Part shown: positions 25,816 to 34,836 of the stretch, piece by piece
Layout of the letters: the number at the start of each line of letters is the position of its first letter
Numbering within the stretch: position 1 is the stretch's first letter
NCBI GenBank assembly: GCA_044359525.1
Contig: JBIKLY010000014.1
Coordinates: 1 to 46,367, forward strand
Origin: CAJBIL01 sp044359525
GTDB lineage: Bacteria > Pseudomonadota > Gammaproteobacteria > Burkholderiales > Rhodocyclaceae
DNA length: 46,367 nt
Reading direction: 5' to 3'
Translations under genes and position numbers: made by a program
The notes under the pieces: model-generated
Told to the model about the DNA's origin: nothing
The model's input: the letters and a program-made list of their open reading frames with translations, nothing else
Database searches by the model: none

Positions 25816-26640
25816 TCACGTACTCGCCCAGGCGACAATATCCAGCTTCCACGTGACCAGCACGACGATGCCAAAAGCGATGCGATACCACGCAAAAATG
25901 GTGAAGTCGTGCGTGCTGATGTAGCGCAGCAAACCGCGCACGGCCCAGAAGGCCGAGATGAAAGCGGCGACGAAACCGACCACCCACATGCCCAGGTCGT
26001 CGAAGGAGAGCAGCGCGCGTTCCTTGTAGAGTTGGTAAACCGTAGCCCCGATCAGCGTCGGGATGGCCAGGAAAAACGAGAATTCAGTGGCGGCGCGGCG
26101 CGACAACCCGAAGAACAGCCCGCCGATGATCGTCGCCCCCGAGCGCGAGGTGCCGGGGATCAGCGCCAGCGCTTGCGCCAGGCCGAGCTTGACGGCATCG
26201 CGCAGGCTCAGATCATCGACCGAATCAATACGGATCGTGTGTTCGCGGCGCTCGGCCCAGAGGATGACCAGCCCACCGACGATGAAAGCCGTCGCTACGG
26301 CCGGTGCGTTGAACAGATAAGCCTTGATCGTCTTGCCGAAGAGCAGACCGAGAATGGCCAGTGGCATGAAAGCGGCCAGTAGGTTGAGCGCAAAGCGCTG
26401 CGCCGCCGGTTCGCTGGGCAGGCCACGTACGACTTCACCGATTTTTGTCCGGTACTCCCAGCAGATGGCCAGAATGGCGCCCGACTGGATGACAATCTCG
26501 AACAGCTTGCCGCGCTCGTCGTTGAAGTCGAGCAGATCGCCGGCGAGGATCAGGTGGCCGGTCGAGGAGACCGGCAGGAATTCGGTCACGCCCTCGACGA
26601 CGCCGAGAATCAGGGCTTTGAGCAGGAGGAGCGGATCCAC
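25816..26640 (-). CDS. uppP: Undecaprenyl-diphosphate phosphatase
   Basis: UppP (BacA) recycles undecaprenyl pyrophosphate, the lipid carrier for wall synthesis, and gives bacitracin tolerance. The 274-residue polytopic protein has both active-site motifs: EGVTEFLPVSSTGHLIL at about 16 and PGTSRSGATIIGGL at about 165, plus about eight TM segments. Proximity to mtgA in the same gene run is consistent with cell-envelope work. Confidence 0.97.
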   Translation of the reverse strand: MDPLLLLKALILGVVEGVTEFLPVSSTGHLILAGDLLDFNDERGKLFEIVIQSGAILAICWEYRTKIGEVVRGLPSEPAAQRFALNLLAAFMPLAILGLLFGKTIKAYLFNAPAVATAFIVGGLVILWAERREHTIRIDSVDDLSLRDAVKLGLAQALALIPGTSRSGATIIGGLFFGLSRRAATEFSFFLAIPTLIGATVYQLYKERALLSFDDLGMWVVGFVAAFISAFWAVRGLLRYISTHDFTIFAWYRIAFGIVVLVTWKLDIVAWAST

Positions 26641-26673
26641 AAACGGCTTTCGGCGAAAAAACGCGATTCTAAC

Positions 26674-26946
26674 CTATGGCCGTGTCTGTTCTTCGAGTAC
26701 GCCAAGCCAGCGCAGAGCCTGCTCGCGTGAGTCGCCACACATTTCCTCCGAAGCCTGCAGTCCGCCACAGCAAGCCGGGCGCTCCGCCAGGCCCCACAGG
26801 CCGCAACGCAGATCGGGCGTGAGATTGGCGCAAGGAACGCCGGCCGCCTTGCCGTTCGGATGGCCCGGCATCGGCGTCGCGATGGACGGCGCGATGCAGC
26901 AGGCGGCGCAACCGGAGCGGCAGGAGAAAGTGGGGGGCGTTGACAT
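26674..26946 (-). CDS. YkgJ-family cysteine-cluster protein
   Basis: A 90-residue protein rich in cysteine: CRSGCAACC near the start, then single and paired Cys residues (VPCANL, LRCGLWG, PACCGG, EEMCGD). This pattern defines the YkgJ family, predicted to hold zinc or an iron-sulfur centre; the function is not known. The short conserved tail matches family members of similar length. It lies 33 nt before uppP and 38 nt after the DUF1499 gene. Confidence 0.85.
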   Translation of the reverse strand: MSTPPTFSCRSGCAACCIAPSIATPMPGHPNGKAAGVPCANLTPDLRCGLWGLAERPACCGGLQASEEMCGDSREQALRWLGVLEEQTRP

Positions 26947-26984
26947 GGGTGAATGGTGCTGCGGAAGATTTGTGTGCGGGCTGC

Positions 26985-27422
26985 CTACAAGGCCGATCCA
27001 GCGGTGCTGTTGAAGCGGGTGCGGATTTCCTCGACGCGCTGGCGATTTACTCCGAAATCGGCGTAGCCGACACGGGATGCCGAGCGTACCTGAATCACAC
27101 TGGGGGCATCGAAATAAAATGTCAGATCATCGACAAAACCAAAAAATGCCGAGCGAACTTCGGCATGGATGGATCGCGCGTCGGCATTTTTAATGGTCGT
27201 TCGATCCATATTTTTGAGTACGGTCAGCAGCCGCTTGTTTGCCGTGCCTGCGTCGCCCGTATAGTGCAGCGCTTCGATCCTCTGATCTGCGTTGCCGGCC
27301 TGTGATGAAACGCAGTTGGGCGAATCGGGGCAGGGGGCAAGCTGATCTGCGGCCAGACCGGAGCCGGTCAGCGTCAGCAAGGCGATCAGCCCGGCTATTT
27401 GCAACGTCCGCATTAGCTTCAC
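26985..27422 (-). CDS. DUF1499 family exported protein
   Basis: This 145-residue protein has a signal peptide (MKLMRTLQIAGLIALLTLTG, cleavage likely after GLA) and the family hallmark CPDSPNCVSSQA straight after it. The rest (VRSAFFGFVDDLTFYFD, ASRVGYADFGVNRQR) is the conserved DUF1499 core. Function is unknown; members are periplasmic or lipoprotein-like. Its start overlaps the DUF2189 stop (ATGA), indicating coupling. Confidence 0.88.
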   Translation of the reverse strand: MKLMRTLQIAGLIALLTLTGSGLAADQLAPCPDSPNCVSSQAGNADQRIEALHYTGDAGTANKRLLTVLKNMDRTTIKNADARSIHAEVRSAFFGFVDDLTFYFDAPSVIQVRSASRVGYADFGVNRQRVEEIRTRFNSTAGSAL

Positions 27423-28246
27423 GCCTCCTGCCCGTTAACTTCGACGAGGTCCCGATAGGCGTGCCAGGTTGCGTGACCGATCAGGGGCATGGTGACGATC
27501 AGTCCGAGAAAAAACGTGGCAAACCCGAGGCCGACCAGTAATACGATACACAGGGCCCAAAGCAGCATCGGGCCCGGGTTGCGACCGCAGGCGACCAGGC
27601 TGGCCAGCGTCGCGGTTACGGCGTCCGTTTTTCGATCGAGCATCAGGGGTACGGCGATGACGCTGATCGCGAAGACAAAAATCGCAAAAAAGCCACCAAC
27701 CGCAAAATAGGCGACGGCGAAATCGGCTTGCTCGAAGGTGAGAACGGTCATCACGACATCGGCAAAGGTCGGCAACCCGCCGTTGAAAAAGAGCGCAAAA
27801 ATGACGATGGAGGCACGTGCCCAGATCAACAGGACAATGATCAGTAGTGTGGTGAATAGCGCAATATTGGCCAGGTTGGCGCGCCAGGCGGTAAGGCTGG
27901 GAATCAGTGTCGGCGGTTCGCCGCGTTCAATCCGCCGGCTCAGGTCATAGAGTCCCATTGCAAGGAGCGGGCCGAGCAGGAGGAAGCCTGTCGTCAGCCC
28001 CGCGAAGAGCGCGTAGGCTTTGGCAAAAACGATTTGTGCGAGCCAGCCGGCGGCCGCAAAGCTTGCACCGTAAAACAGGCTGGCGCGCCCACTGCGACGA
28101 AAATCCAGCCAGCCGGCGCGCAGCCAGCCGGAAATGGCGGCGGCCTTGATCTGGCGGATGACCGGAAAGCTCGTCGAGTGGCGGTTTGGGCGGGTGTTGT
28201 TGTTTGCGTTCATCAGGCGTGCCTTCGGCGGTTTTGATTTTGTCAT
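27419..28246 (-). CDS. DUF2189 family integral membrane protein
   Basis: This 275-residue protein has about six hydrophobic segments, the family-typical GPLLAMGLYDLSRRIERGEP and the final MPLIGHATWHAYRDLV. Function is unknown. The ATG at 28246 has GGGGAG 4 nt upstream, which supports the longer start over an internal Met at residue 12. It is the first gene of the long minus-strand run down to mgtE and is divergent from the split-barrel gene at 28377. Confidence 0.87.
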   Translation of the reverse strand: MTKSKPPKARLMNANNNTRPNRHSTSFPVIRQIKAAAISGWLRAGWLDFRRSGRASLFYGASFAAAGWLAQIVFAKAYALFAGLTTGFLLLGPLLAMGLYDLSRRIERGEPPTLIPSLTAWRANLANIALFTTLLIIVLLIWARASIVIFALFFNGGLPTFADVVMTVLTFEQADFAVAYFAVGGFFAIFVFAISVIAVPLMLDRKTDAVTATLASLVACGRNPGPMLLWALCIVLLVGLGFATFFLGLIVTMPLIGHATWHAYRDLVEVNGQEA

Positions 28247-28376
28247 GCTTCTCCCCGTCGCGCGAACTAAAGCAACGCAGGCAGGGTCCAGAATACGTGC
28301 GTTTGAGCCGGCCTGGATAGCCGGTGATTCAATTTGACAATTCGCACGCTGACTAAATTTTCATGAACGGGATGCG

Positions 28377-28829
28377 ATGGCTAATACCGAGGCGCTTCAG
28401 CTTGTTCTTCGTGGTCTTTTTCAAACGCAACGCTACGCGGTGCTGGCAACCGACGACTGCGGCCAGCCCTTTACCAGTCTGATGGCCTTTGCTGCTGCAC
28501 AGAATATGCGGCAAATCATCATATTGACCGACCGGACAACCCGAAAGTTCGCCAATCTGAGTGTCAATGCCCGCATTGCCTTGTTGATCGACGATCGCGA
28601 AAACAAGGATTCGGATACGCAGGACTCGGTGGCGCTAACGGTCATCGGGCAGGCCCGAGAGGTTGACGCTGCTTCGGGCGCGGCCCTGCTTGCCCTCTTT
28701 CTAGCCCGTCATCCCCACCTCGCTGAATTTGCCGATTCGCCCAATTGCGCGATTATTGGTGTAAGGGTCGATTCATACCGGCTGGTTTCTTCCTTTCAGA
28801 CGGTTCTTGAATGGCGCGTTGGTGACTGA
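28377..28829 (+). CDS. Pyridoxamine 5'-phosphate oxidase-like FMN-binding split-barrel protein
   Basis: This 150-residue protein has the split-barrel pattern: QRYAVLATDDCGQPFTSLMAF, then an ILTDRTTRKFANL segment (the usual FMN-phosphate contact) and NARIALLIDDREN. It is shorter than true PdxH, so pyridoxine oxidation is unlikely; a flavin or haem-related reductase-type role is possible, since a SOUL haem-binding gene follows 122 nt downstream. A TTGACA lies at 28334-28339 but without a good -10. A GGGA precedes the ATG. Confidence 0.8.
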   Translation: MANTEALQLVLRGLFQTQRYAVLATDDCGQPFTSLMAFAAAQNMRQIIILTDRTTRKFANLSVNARIALLIDDRENKDSDTQDSVALTVIGQAREVDAASGAALLALFLARHPHLAEFADSPNCAIIGVRVDSYRLVSSFQTVLEWRVGD

Positions 28830-28951
28830 CCGCGGTTCCGGGTTGGCGAAGTCTGTCCGGGCGGCATCGGCCGTCCGTCGAAACTTCGGCCGCGTGTCGC
28901 GGTCGGAGACTCTGGAAGAAAAAATTCGCCCTCATTCGTTTTGCCGGAAAG

Positions 28952-29617
28952 ATGTCAACTTCTATAATGTGTGTTTTTATTACTCGATCATGCGCGTTTT
29001 TTATTGCCTTCATCCTGCTGACCATGCCCTTTGCTGCCCGATCTACTGAAGAGCCGGAGCATGAGGTTCTGCGCCGGTTCGACAGCATCGAGCTGCGGCA
29101 GTATGCCCCTTACGTGGTGGCTGAAGTGCAGGTCGACGGTTCGGCGGATGAGGCCGGGAGCAAGGCCTTCCCGATTCTTGCCGGCTATATTTTTGGCAAA
29201 AACAAGGGCGAGCGTTCGTTGGCCATGACGGCGCCGGTCACGCAGCGCGCGGCGCCGGTTACGATGGCGATGACTGCCCCGGTCACCCAGACCGCGGCCG
29301 CCGAAGGCTGGGTTGTCCAGTTTGTCTTGCCCCGCGGCGTCACCCTCGAGACGGCGCCCGAGCCGCTCGATGCCAGGGTTCAATTGCGCCTGGTGGCCGC
29401 CAGTCGCGTCGCAGTGATCCGCTATTCCGGCTTCTGGTCAGCAGATAACTATGCCGAGCACCTGGCGCGGCTGCAGGCGACGCTTACTGCAGAAGGGCTT
29501 GCGTGGAGCGGAGAACCGGTTTTTTCCCGCTACAACCCGCCATTTACGCCCTGGTTCTTGCGGCGCAACGAGATCTGGCTGAACCTGCTGCCCGAGCCCC
29601 CGGCAGCCAGTTCTTGA
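28952..29617 (+). CDS. SOUL-family haem-binding protein, exported
   Basis: This 221-residue protein has an N-terminal signal sequence (CAFFIAFILLTMPFAARS) and the SOUL/HBP fold: HEVLRRFDSIELRQYAPYVV, FPILAGYIFGKNKG, RVAVIRYSGFWSADNY and the C-terminal RYNPPFTPWFLRRNEIW. A short internal duplication repeats MTAPVTQ within 17 residues (MTAPVTQRAAPVTMA, then MTAPVTQTA). Family members bind porphyrins; bacterial roles are poorly known. The second Met (28967) gives an equally good signal peptide and may be the real start. Confidence 0.88.
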   Translation: MSTSIMCVFITRSCAFFIAFILLTMPFAARSTEEPEHEVLRRFDSIELRQYAPYVVAEVQVDGSADEAGSKAFPILAGYIFGKNKGERSLAMTAPVTQRAAPVTMAMTAPVTQTAAAEGWVVQFVLPRGVTLETAPEPLDARVQLRLVAASRVAVIRYSGFWSADNYAEHLARLQATLTAEGLAWSGEPVFSRYNPPFTPWFLRRNEIWLNLLPEPPAASS

Positions 29618-29698
29618 TGCGCCGGCCGGCCGCTATCGCCGGACCGCCACCTGCCCGGCGGCGTTCCGCTTGGATGTTCACGGCCGCGACGGCTTGCC

Positions 29699-30352
29699 AT
29701 GCTCGAGATTGAAGGCCTGGCAAAAGCGTTCGGCGGCCGCAGCGTCCTGCAGGCGGTTTCGCTGCAACTGCAGGCGGGAGAGTACGTGGCGATTGTCGGC
29801 GAGTCGGGCGTCGGCAAATCAACTCTGCTCAATCTCATCGCCGGTCTTGACCGGCCGGACGGCGGGCGACTGGTGCTCGACGGCATCGACTACGCCGGGC
29901 TTGCCGATGATGCCTTGACCCGGCTGCGGCGCGATCGGCTGGGTTTTGTCTTTCAGTCGTTCCACCTCCTGCCGCATCTCACGCTGCGTCAGAACGTTGC
30001 CCTGCCGCTCTGGCTGCAGGGGGTGCAGAGCGAGGCGGCAGACCCGCCGGCGCAGCAGCTGCTCGACGCCGTGGGTCTGGGCGAACGCGCGCACAGCTGG
30101 CCGCGCGAGCTGTCCGGTGGCGAGATGCAGCGGGTGGCGATTGCGCGTGCGCTGGTGCACCGGCCGTCGCTGGTGCTGGCCGATGAGCCGACCGGCAATC
30201 TCGATCCGGCGAATGGCGCCAGGGTGCTCGCGCTGCTCGCCGGGCGGATCCGGCAGTCGGGCGCCATCGGCATTCTGGTAACGCATTCGCAGGAGGCCGC
30301 GGCGACTGCCGACCGGGTGCTGCGTCTGACGGCTGACGGCCTGCACGCATGA
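29699..30352 (+). CDS. ABC transporter ATP-binding protein (LolD/MacB type)
   Basis: This 217-residue ATPase has Walker A GESGVGKST, Q-loop VFQSFHLLPHLT, signature LSGGEMQRVAIARAL, Walker B LVLADEPTGNLD and the switch His in LVTHSQEAA. The FQSFHLLPHLT and EPTGNLD forms are typical of the LolD/MacB/FtsE group that drives FtsX-like permeases. It overlaps the permease gene by 4 nt (ATGA). Such pumps pull lipoproteins or lipids out of the inner membrane or work mechanically. Confidence 0.93.
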   Translation: MLEIEGLAKAFGGRSVLQAVSLQLQAGEYVAIVGESGVGKSTLLNLIAGLDRPDGGRLVLDGIDYAGLADDALTRLRRDRLGFVFQSFHLLPHLTLRQNVALPLWLQGVQSEAADPPAQQLLDAVGLGERAHSWPRELSGGEMQRVAIARALVHRPSLVLADEPTGNLDPANGARVLALLAGRIRQSGAIGILVTHSQEAAATADRVLRLTADGLHA

Positions 30353-32847
30353 GGCTGGCGCGCGTCTTCCTCGGCTCACTGGCACGCCGGCGGCTGGCCA
30401 CGCTGTTCTCTCTGGCGGCCATCGTGCTTGGCGTGGCGCTCGGGATGGCGGTACAGGCGGTGCATGAGGCGGCGCTTTCCGAGTTCGGTCGGGGTCTGCG
30501 CAGCATGGCCGGTGCCGCCGACCTGCAGATTGTCGGGCCGCGCGGCGGCTTTGACGAAGCGCTCTATGCCCGGCTGGCGGCGCGGCCCGAGGTGGCGGCA
30601 GCCAGCCCGGTGATCGAGCTTGATGTGCAGGTGGCCGGCCGCGAGGAGAGCCTGCCGCTCCTTGGCGTCGATGTCTTTGCACTGCTGCGCGTGGCGCCGG
30701 CACTGGCGCCGAGGCCGGCAAGCGATGCCGAGCGTTTTGCCACGCTGGCTGAAGACGTGCTATTTTTGAGTACAGCGGCACAAAAGGCCTTCAACGTGCA
30801 GCCCGGCGAACGCATCCAGTTGCAGGCTGGAAGCCGTGCACTGGCGCTGCGCGTCGCCGGGGATCTGCCGGGAGTTGAGGCGCAGCGGCGTCTTGCCTTG
30901 ATGGATATTGCTGCCGTGCAGTGGCATTTCGCCAGAGCCGGCCGGCTGACGCGCATTGATCTGCGCCTTGCCGAAGGGGTGGCGATCGAGGCGGCGCGTG
31001 CCGATCTGCAGGCGCTTCTGCCGGCCGGCCTGCTGGTCGAAACACCGGTGACGGCAGAGCGCCAGTCGGCCAGTCTGTCGCGTGCCTACCGGGTCAATCT
31101 GACCCTGCTGGCGGCAATGGCCTTGCTGACCGGCGGCTTTCTTGTTTTTTCGGCGCAGGCCTTGTCGGTGGTGCGGCGGCGCAGCGAGTTCGCGTTCTTG
31201 CGCGCGATTGGCCTGTCGCGGCGCCGTCTGTTTGCCTGGCTGTTGCTCGAAGGCGCCCTGGTCGGCCTGGCCGGCGGGCTACTCGGCGTAGCGCTCGGGC
31301 AGGCGCTGGCCTGGGCGTTGCTCGCCCTGCTGGGCGGCGATCTGGGCGCCGGCTATTTCTCCGGGCTGACGCCGCAACTGCAGTTCCAGCCCTTGGTGGC
31401 CGCCGCTTACACCCTGCTTGGCCTGCTGGCCGGGATGGCCGGTGCTTGGCTGCCGGCGCGCGAGGCAGCCGGAGTGTCGCCGGCGCAGGCCCTGAAAGCG
31501 GGGAATGAAGCCGCCCTGCCCGGTGAGCGGGGCTATCCGCTGCATGGTGTCGCACTGCTGCTGGTCAGTCTGGCCCTGTGTGCGAGTCCACCGGTGAATG
31601 GCCTGCCGATCGGCGGCTATCTGGCGATTGCCGGCCTGCTGGCGGGCAGTGTCATGCTCTTGCCGGTGGTCGCTAGCGCGGTTGCCCGGCTTTTGCCAAA
31701 GTGCGGCCCGGTCCCGGCGCGGCTGGCTGCCGCCCGGCTGGGTGCTGCGCCAGGTCATGCCGTCGTGGCGGCGGCAGGCGTGCTGACCAGCGTCGCACTG
31801 GCGGTGGCGATGGCGATCATGGTCGCCTCCTTCCGCGATTCGGTCGATCAATGGCTCGATCAGGTCCTGCCCGCCGATCTGTATGTACGCGCCGGCGCGG
31901 GAGCGGGCAGCGACGAGCTTGATGAGGCCATGCAGGCCGCAATTACCGCGCTGCCCGGCGTTGCCGGGGTGAGCTTTACGCGCCATGACAAGCTGCGTCT
32001 GGCCGGTGGGCAGGCACCGGTCGCCCTGATTGCCCGGCCGCTGTCACCCGATGGCCGGGGGTTGCCACGGGTTGGCCGTGTGCAGCGTCAGGCGGATGGC
32101 CGTCTGCCAGCGGTCTGGGTATCTGAAGCGATGCAGGGACTTTATGGCTGGCAGGCCGGCCAGCAGGTCGAGCTGCCGCTCGCCGGACGCGCCGTGCCGG
32201 TGCATATTGCCGGCGTGTGGCGGGATTATTCGCGGCAGACCGGCGCGCTGATGATCGATCTTGACGACTACCGCCGCCTGACCGGCGACCGGTTGGTCAA
32301 CGATGCGGCGATCATGCTGGCACCCGATGCGCTGGCCGGCGTGGTGGCCGACGCGCTGCTCGCTGTTGGCGGCGCCGGCCGCCTGCAGATTGCCCGGCCC
32401 GGGGAGATTCGTGCGATCAGCCTGCGCATTTTTGACCGGACGTTTGCCGTAACGTATCTGCTGGAGGCTGTGGCGGTGCTGATCGGTCTGGCCGGCGTGG
32501 CGGCCAGCTTTGCCGCCCTGGCTGTTGCGCGGCGCCGCGAGTTCGGCATGCTGCGCCATCTTGGGCTGACGCGTCGCCAGATCGGCTGGATGCTTGCGCA
32601 GGAAGGTGCCCTGGCCGCCGCTGTCGGCGTGCTCGGTGGCCTGCTGGCGGGCGCTGCGATCGGGTTGATCCTGATTGAAGTGGTCAACCGGCAAAGCTTC
32701 CACTGGAGCATGGATCTGCATGTGCCGTGGTGGTCGCTGGCCGTTTTTTCCGGCGGCTTGATTGTCCTGGCGGCGCTGGCTGCTGTCCTCGCTGGCGCTC
32801 AGGCCATGCGGCAGGGCGCGGTGCTCGCCGTGCGCGAGGACTGGTGA
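30349..32847 (+). CDS. FtsX-like ABC transporter permease
   Basis: An 832-residue permease with two FtsX cores. The first TM is at about 15-38, followed by a large periplasmic domain to about 245, then three TMs with the LSVVRRRSEFAFLRAIGLSR motif. A middle hydrophobic block, a second periplasmic domain and a final three-TM core (AVARRREFGMLRHLGLTRRQ) follow. The two repeated RRREF.LR.IGL patterns are the coupling helices for the ATPase. This double architecture matches the permeases paired with a CrtC/AttH-like lipocalin, encoded next. The family's substrate is not established. Confidence 0.92.
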   Translation: MRLARVFLGSLARRRLATLFSLAAIVLGVALGMAVQAVHEAALSEFGRGLRSMAGAADLQIVGPRGGFDEALYARLAARPEVAAASPVIELDVQVAGREESLPLLGVDVFALLRVAPALAPRPASDAERFATLAEDVLFLSTAAQKAFNVQPGERIQLQAGSRALALRVAGDLPGVEAQRRLALMDIAAVQWHFARAGRLTRIDLRLAEGVAIEAARADLQALLPAGLLVETPVTAERQSASLSRAYRVNLTLLAAMALLTGGFLVFSAQALSVVRRRSEFAFLRAIGLSRRRLFAWLLLEGALVGLAGGLLGVALGQALAWALLALLGGDLGAGYFSGLTPQLQFQPLVAAAYTLLGLLAGMAGAWLPAREAAGVSPAQALKAGNEAALPGERGYPLHGVALLLVSLALCASPPVNGLPIGGYLAIAGLLAGSVMLLPVVASAVARLLPKCGPVPARLAAARLGAAPGHAVVAAAGVLTSVALAVAMAIMVASFRDSVDQWLDQVLPADLYVRAGAGAGSDELDEAMQAAITALPGVAGVSFTRHDKLRLAGGQAPVALIARPLSPDGRGLPRVGRVQRQADGRLPAVWVSEAMQGLYGWQAGQQVELPLAGRAVPVHIAGVWRDYSRQTGALMIDLDDYRRLTGDRLVNDAAIMLAPDALAGVVADALLAVGGAGRLQIARPGEIRAISLRIFDRTFAVTYLLEAVAVLIGLAGVAASFAALAVARRREFGMLRHLGLTRRQIGWMLAQEGALAAAVGVLGGLLAGAAIGLILIEVVNRQSFHWSMDLHVPWWSLAVFSGGLIVLAALAAVLAGAQAMRQGAVLAVREDW

Positions 32848-32867
32848 GTGCGGGTGAGGGCAAGCCA

Positions 32868-33944
32868 ATGAACAAGCGCGTCTTCCTCTTCGCGATGGCC
32901 AGCTTGCCAGCCTGGCGGCTGGCCGCTGGCGGACCGGTCGATTTTCCGGCGGTGCGGCCGGGGTACGCGCTGCGTTTCCCCTTCGACCACGGCGCGCACC
33001 CGGATTTTCGTACCGAGTGGTGGTACGCCACCGGTTGGCTGACTTTGCCGGATGGTCAGCCGCTTGGTTTCCAGACGACTTTTTTTCGCGTGCGCAGTGG
33101 TATCGGCGAGCAGAACCCCAGCGCCTTTGCGCCGCGCCAGCTGATCCTTGCGCACGCGGCAATCGCCGATCCGACGCTGGGCCGGTTGCGGCATGACCAG
33201 CGCAGCGCCCGCACCGGCTTTGATCGTGCCGGCTACGCGACAGGGAAAACGGACGTCTGGGTCGACGACTGGCGTTTGACGCAAAGTGAAGACCGCTACC
33301 TGGCCACCGTGCGCGGTAATGATTTTTCCTATGCGCTGTCAATGGTTGCGGACGGCCCGCCGCTACTCAACGGGATCGCCGGATTCAGCGCCAAAGCGCC
33401 TGAACCGCGTCACGCCAGTTATTACTACAGTCGCCCGCAATTGAAGGTCAGCGGAACGGTCAGCCTTGATGGTCGTCAGCGCGCGGTGAGTGGTCGGGCT
33501 TGGCTGGACCACGAATGGTCGAGCGAACTGCTGCCCGACAGCGCGCAGGGCTGGGATTGGGTTGGTATCAATTTTGACGACGGCAGTGCGTTGATGGCTT
33601 TTCGTTTGCGTGGCCGGGACGGCGCAGTACTCTGGTCTGCCACCACGCTTCGCTCCGCCGGCGGCGGCGAACAGGTCTTGCCGTCGGATGCCGTGGCCTT
33701 CGTGCCGTTGCGCCAGTGGCGTTCTGCACGCACCGGTATCAGTTATCCGGTAGCGTGGCGCATCCGCGTGGCGACACGGGTGATCGAATTGCAGCCCTTG
33801 TTCGACGATCAGGAGCTGGACAGCCGCCGCTCAACGGGCGCCGTCTATTGGGAAGGCGCGGTGCGGGTAAGCGAAGGCGGTAGGGAGGTCGGACGCGGTT
33901 ACCTGGAGATGACCGGCTACGGGGAAAAAATCCGGGTCGGCTAG
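32868..33944 (+). CDS. CrtC/AttH-type lipocalin-like exported protein
   Basis: This 358-residue protein has a signal peptide (MNKRVFLFAMASLPAWRLAA) and the duplicated lipocalin-like fold of the AttH/CrtC family: FPFDHGAHPDFRTEWWYATG near the start, GFQTTFFRVRSG, SYYYSRPQLKVSG, GRAWLDHEWSSELL and GWDWVGINFDDGSALMAF. CrtC is carotenoid 1,2-hydratase, but no carotenoid genes are near, and homologues linked to an ABC permease are more likely lipid or hydrophobe handlers in the periplasm. I place the start at the ATG 32868, 20 nt after the permease stop; the longer open frame lies inside the permease gene. Confidence 0.88.
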   Translation: MNKRVFLFAMASLPAWRLAAGGPVDFPAVRPGYALRFPFDHGAHPDFRTEWWYATGWLTLPDGQPLGFQTTFFRVRSGIGEQNPSAFAPRQLILAHAAIADPTLGRLRHDQRSARTGFDRAGYATGKTDVWVDDWRLTQSEDRYLATVRGNDFSYALSMVADGPPLLNGIAGFSAKAPEPRHASYYYSRPQLKVSGTVSLDGRQRAVSGRAWLDHEWSSELLPDSAQGWDWVGINFDDGSALMAFRLRGRDGAVLWSATTLRSAGGGEQVLPSDAVAFVPLRQWRSARTGISYPVAWRIRVATRVIELQPLFDDQELDSRRSTGAVYWEGAVRVSEGGREVGRGYLEMTGYGEKIRVG

Positions 33945-34401
33945 CAGCCAGTCAACATTAAAAAGAAACGAAAAAGGCTATCCATATTTCGTGATTGATC
34001 CCGGCCAGACATGTCGCATCGCAGCATGTCTACGTGCTTGGATCAGGGCGCGAGCGTCTCAGTACGACCCTTTGGAGCCGGTCAGGTTTTCAAGGGCAAC
34101 GTCGGCAATGCTGTTTTAGCGGACGGCGAACAAAAATGCTCAACGAATACATTGCTTCAGCGACGCTATATTCGGTTCAGCGGTTTTTGAGCGACCGCTT
34201 CACTGCGCATTGCTGCCGCACAACCATCGCTAACGAAAAACCACTGCTACGCAACCTCAAGTCGCAAAAGTTATTACCCTTGATATTTGAAGATCACCCG
34301 ATTGTTTGCCAGACAACTGGCGCTGCGATGGATGGCATTGCTGCCGGCGGGGGTTTCCAATCCGCATTACTGACGAGGGGTTGCACAACTCCGCTGTCGA
34401 C
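33945..34401 (+). other. Gene-poor stretch, no recognisable gene
   Basis: About 457 nt with lower GC than the flanking genes. An open frame (33995-34606) spans it, but its protein is not family-like and its end lies antisense to the PIN toxin. I compared all frames by eye and found no domain, hairpin terminator or transposase piece I could name. It marks the start of the accessory island. Confidence 0.5.
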
Positions 34402-34836
34402 TCATGTTAAACAGCGCTGGATAAACGCTTCTGCGGTCACAATCGGGCAAACGAACGTACCCGCAAGGCTCAACAAATCGGCATCGCCACTGACCAGAAA
34501 GTCCGCCTTGCCAGCCAGCGCCAAATGCAAAAATGGCAAATCATTGGCATCTCTGCACTGGATCGAGGATGGCAATATATCCGGCAAATTCACCGTGGTG
34601 CAGTAAGGCAAATAATCAGCAAGCAACTCCTGCTGGTCTGCAGCCGAAAGTTTAAACTTGGGATACGCCAACACCCGAATCAACTCGCTCGCCGTATAGC
34701 TACACGCCAGAGGCACATATCGGCCAGCTTGCCATGCGAAGCGTAACGTTTCCAGACGTCCGCCACCAAACACCAAGGCCGACAACACCACGTTGGTATC
34801 CACGACAACGCGTGGCGGAAGCTTGGCAGGGCTCAT
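34402..34836 (-). CDS. PIN-domain ribonuclease toxin
   Basis: This 144-residue protein has the PIN fold of the 'putative toxin, PIN family' group: VVVDTNVVLSALVFGGG with the first catalytic Asp, a central Glu (ASELIRVLAYPKF), CRDANDLPFLHLALAGKADFL with the acidic pair, and SGDADLLSL. These residues should bind Mg2+ for RNA cleavage, and all are intact. The chosen ATG at 34836 overlaps the antitoxin stop (ATGA); the frame runs to 34854 but the extra Met lies inside the antitoxin gene. It forms a type II toxin-antitoxin pair with the gene upstream. Confidence 0.88.
   Translation of the reverse strand: MSPAKLPPRVVVDTNVVLSALVFGGGRLETLRFAWQAGRYVPLACSYTASELIRVLAYPKFKLSAADQQELLADYLPYCTTVNLPDILPSSIQCRDANDLPFLHLALAGKADFLVSGDADLLSLAGTFVCPIVTAEAFIQRCLT

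Noticed and set aside
28334..28362. TTGACA in front of the split-barrel gene as a promoter
   Set aside because: No -10 at 16-18 nt spacing (best is TAAATT at 14 nt), and a transcript would start only a few bases before the ATG.
28963..28972. Perfect TATAAT with TTGCCG 16 nt upstream, inside the start of the SOUL gene
   Set aside because: It would start transcription after both plausible start codons, so it cannot drive the full gene; probably chance in an AT-rich signal-peptide region.
33995..34606. Plus-strand open frame (203 codons) across the gene-poor stretch
   Set aside because: Second half is antisense to the intact PIN toxin; first half has no recognisable domain, and no ribosome site was seen.
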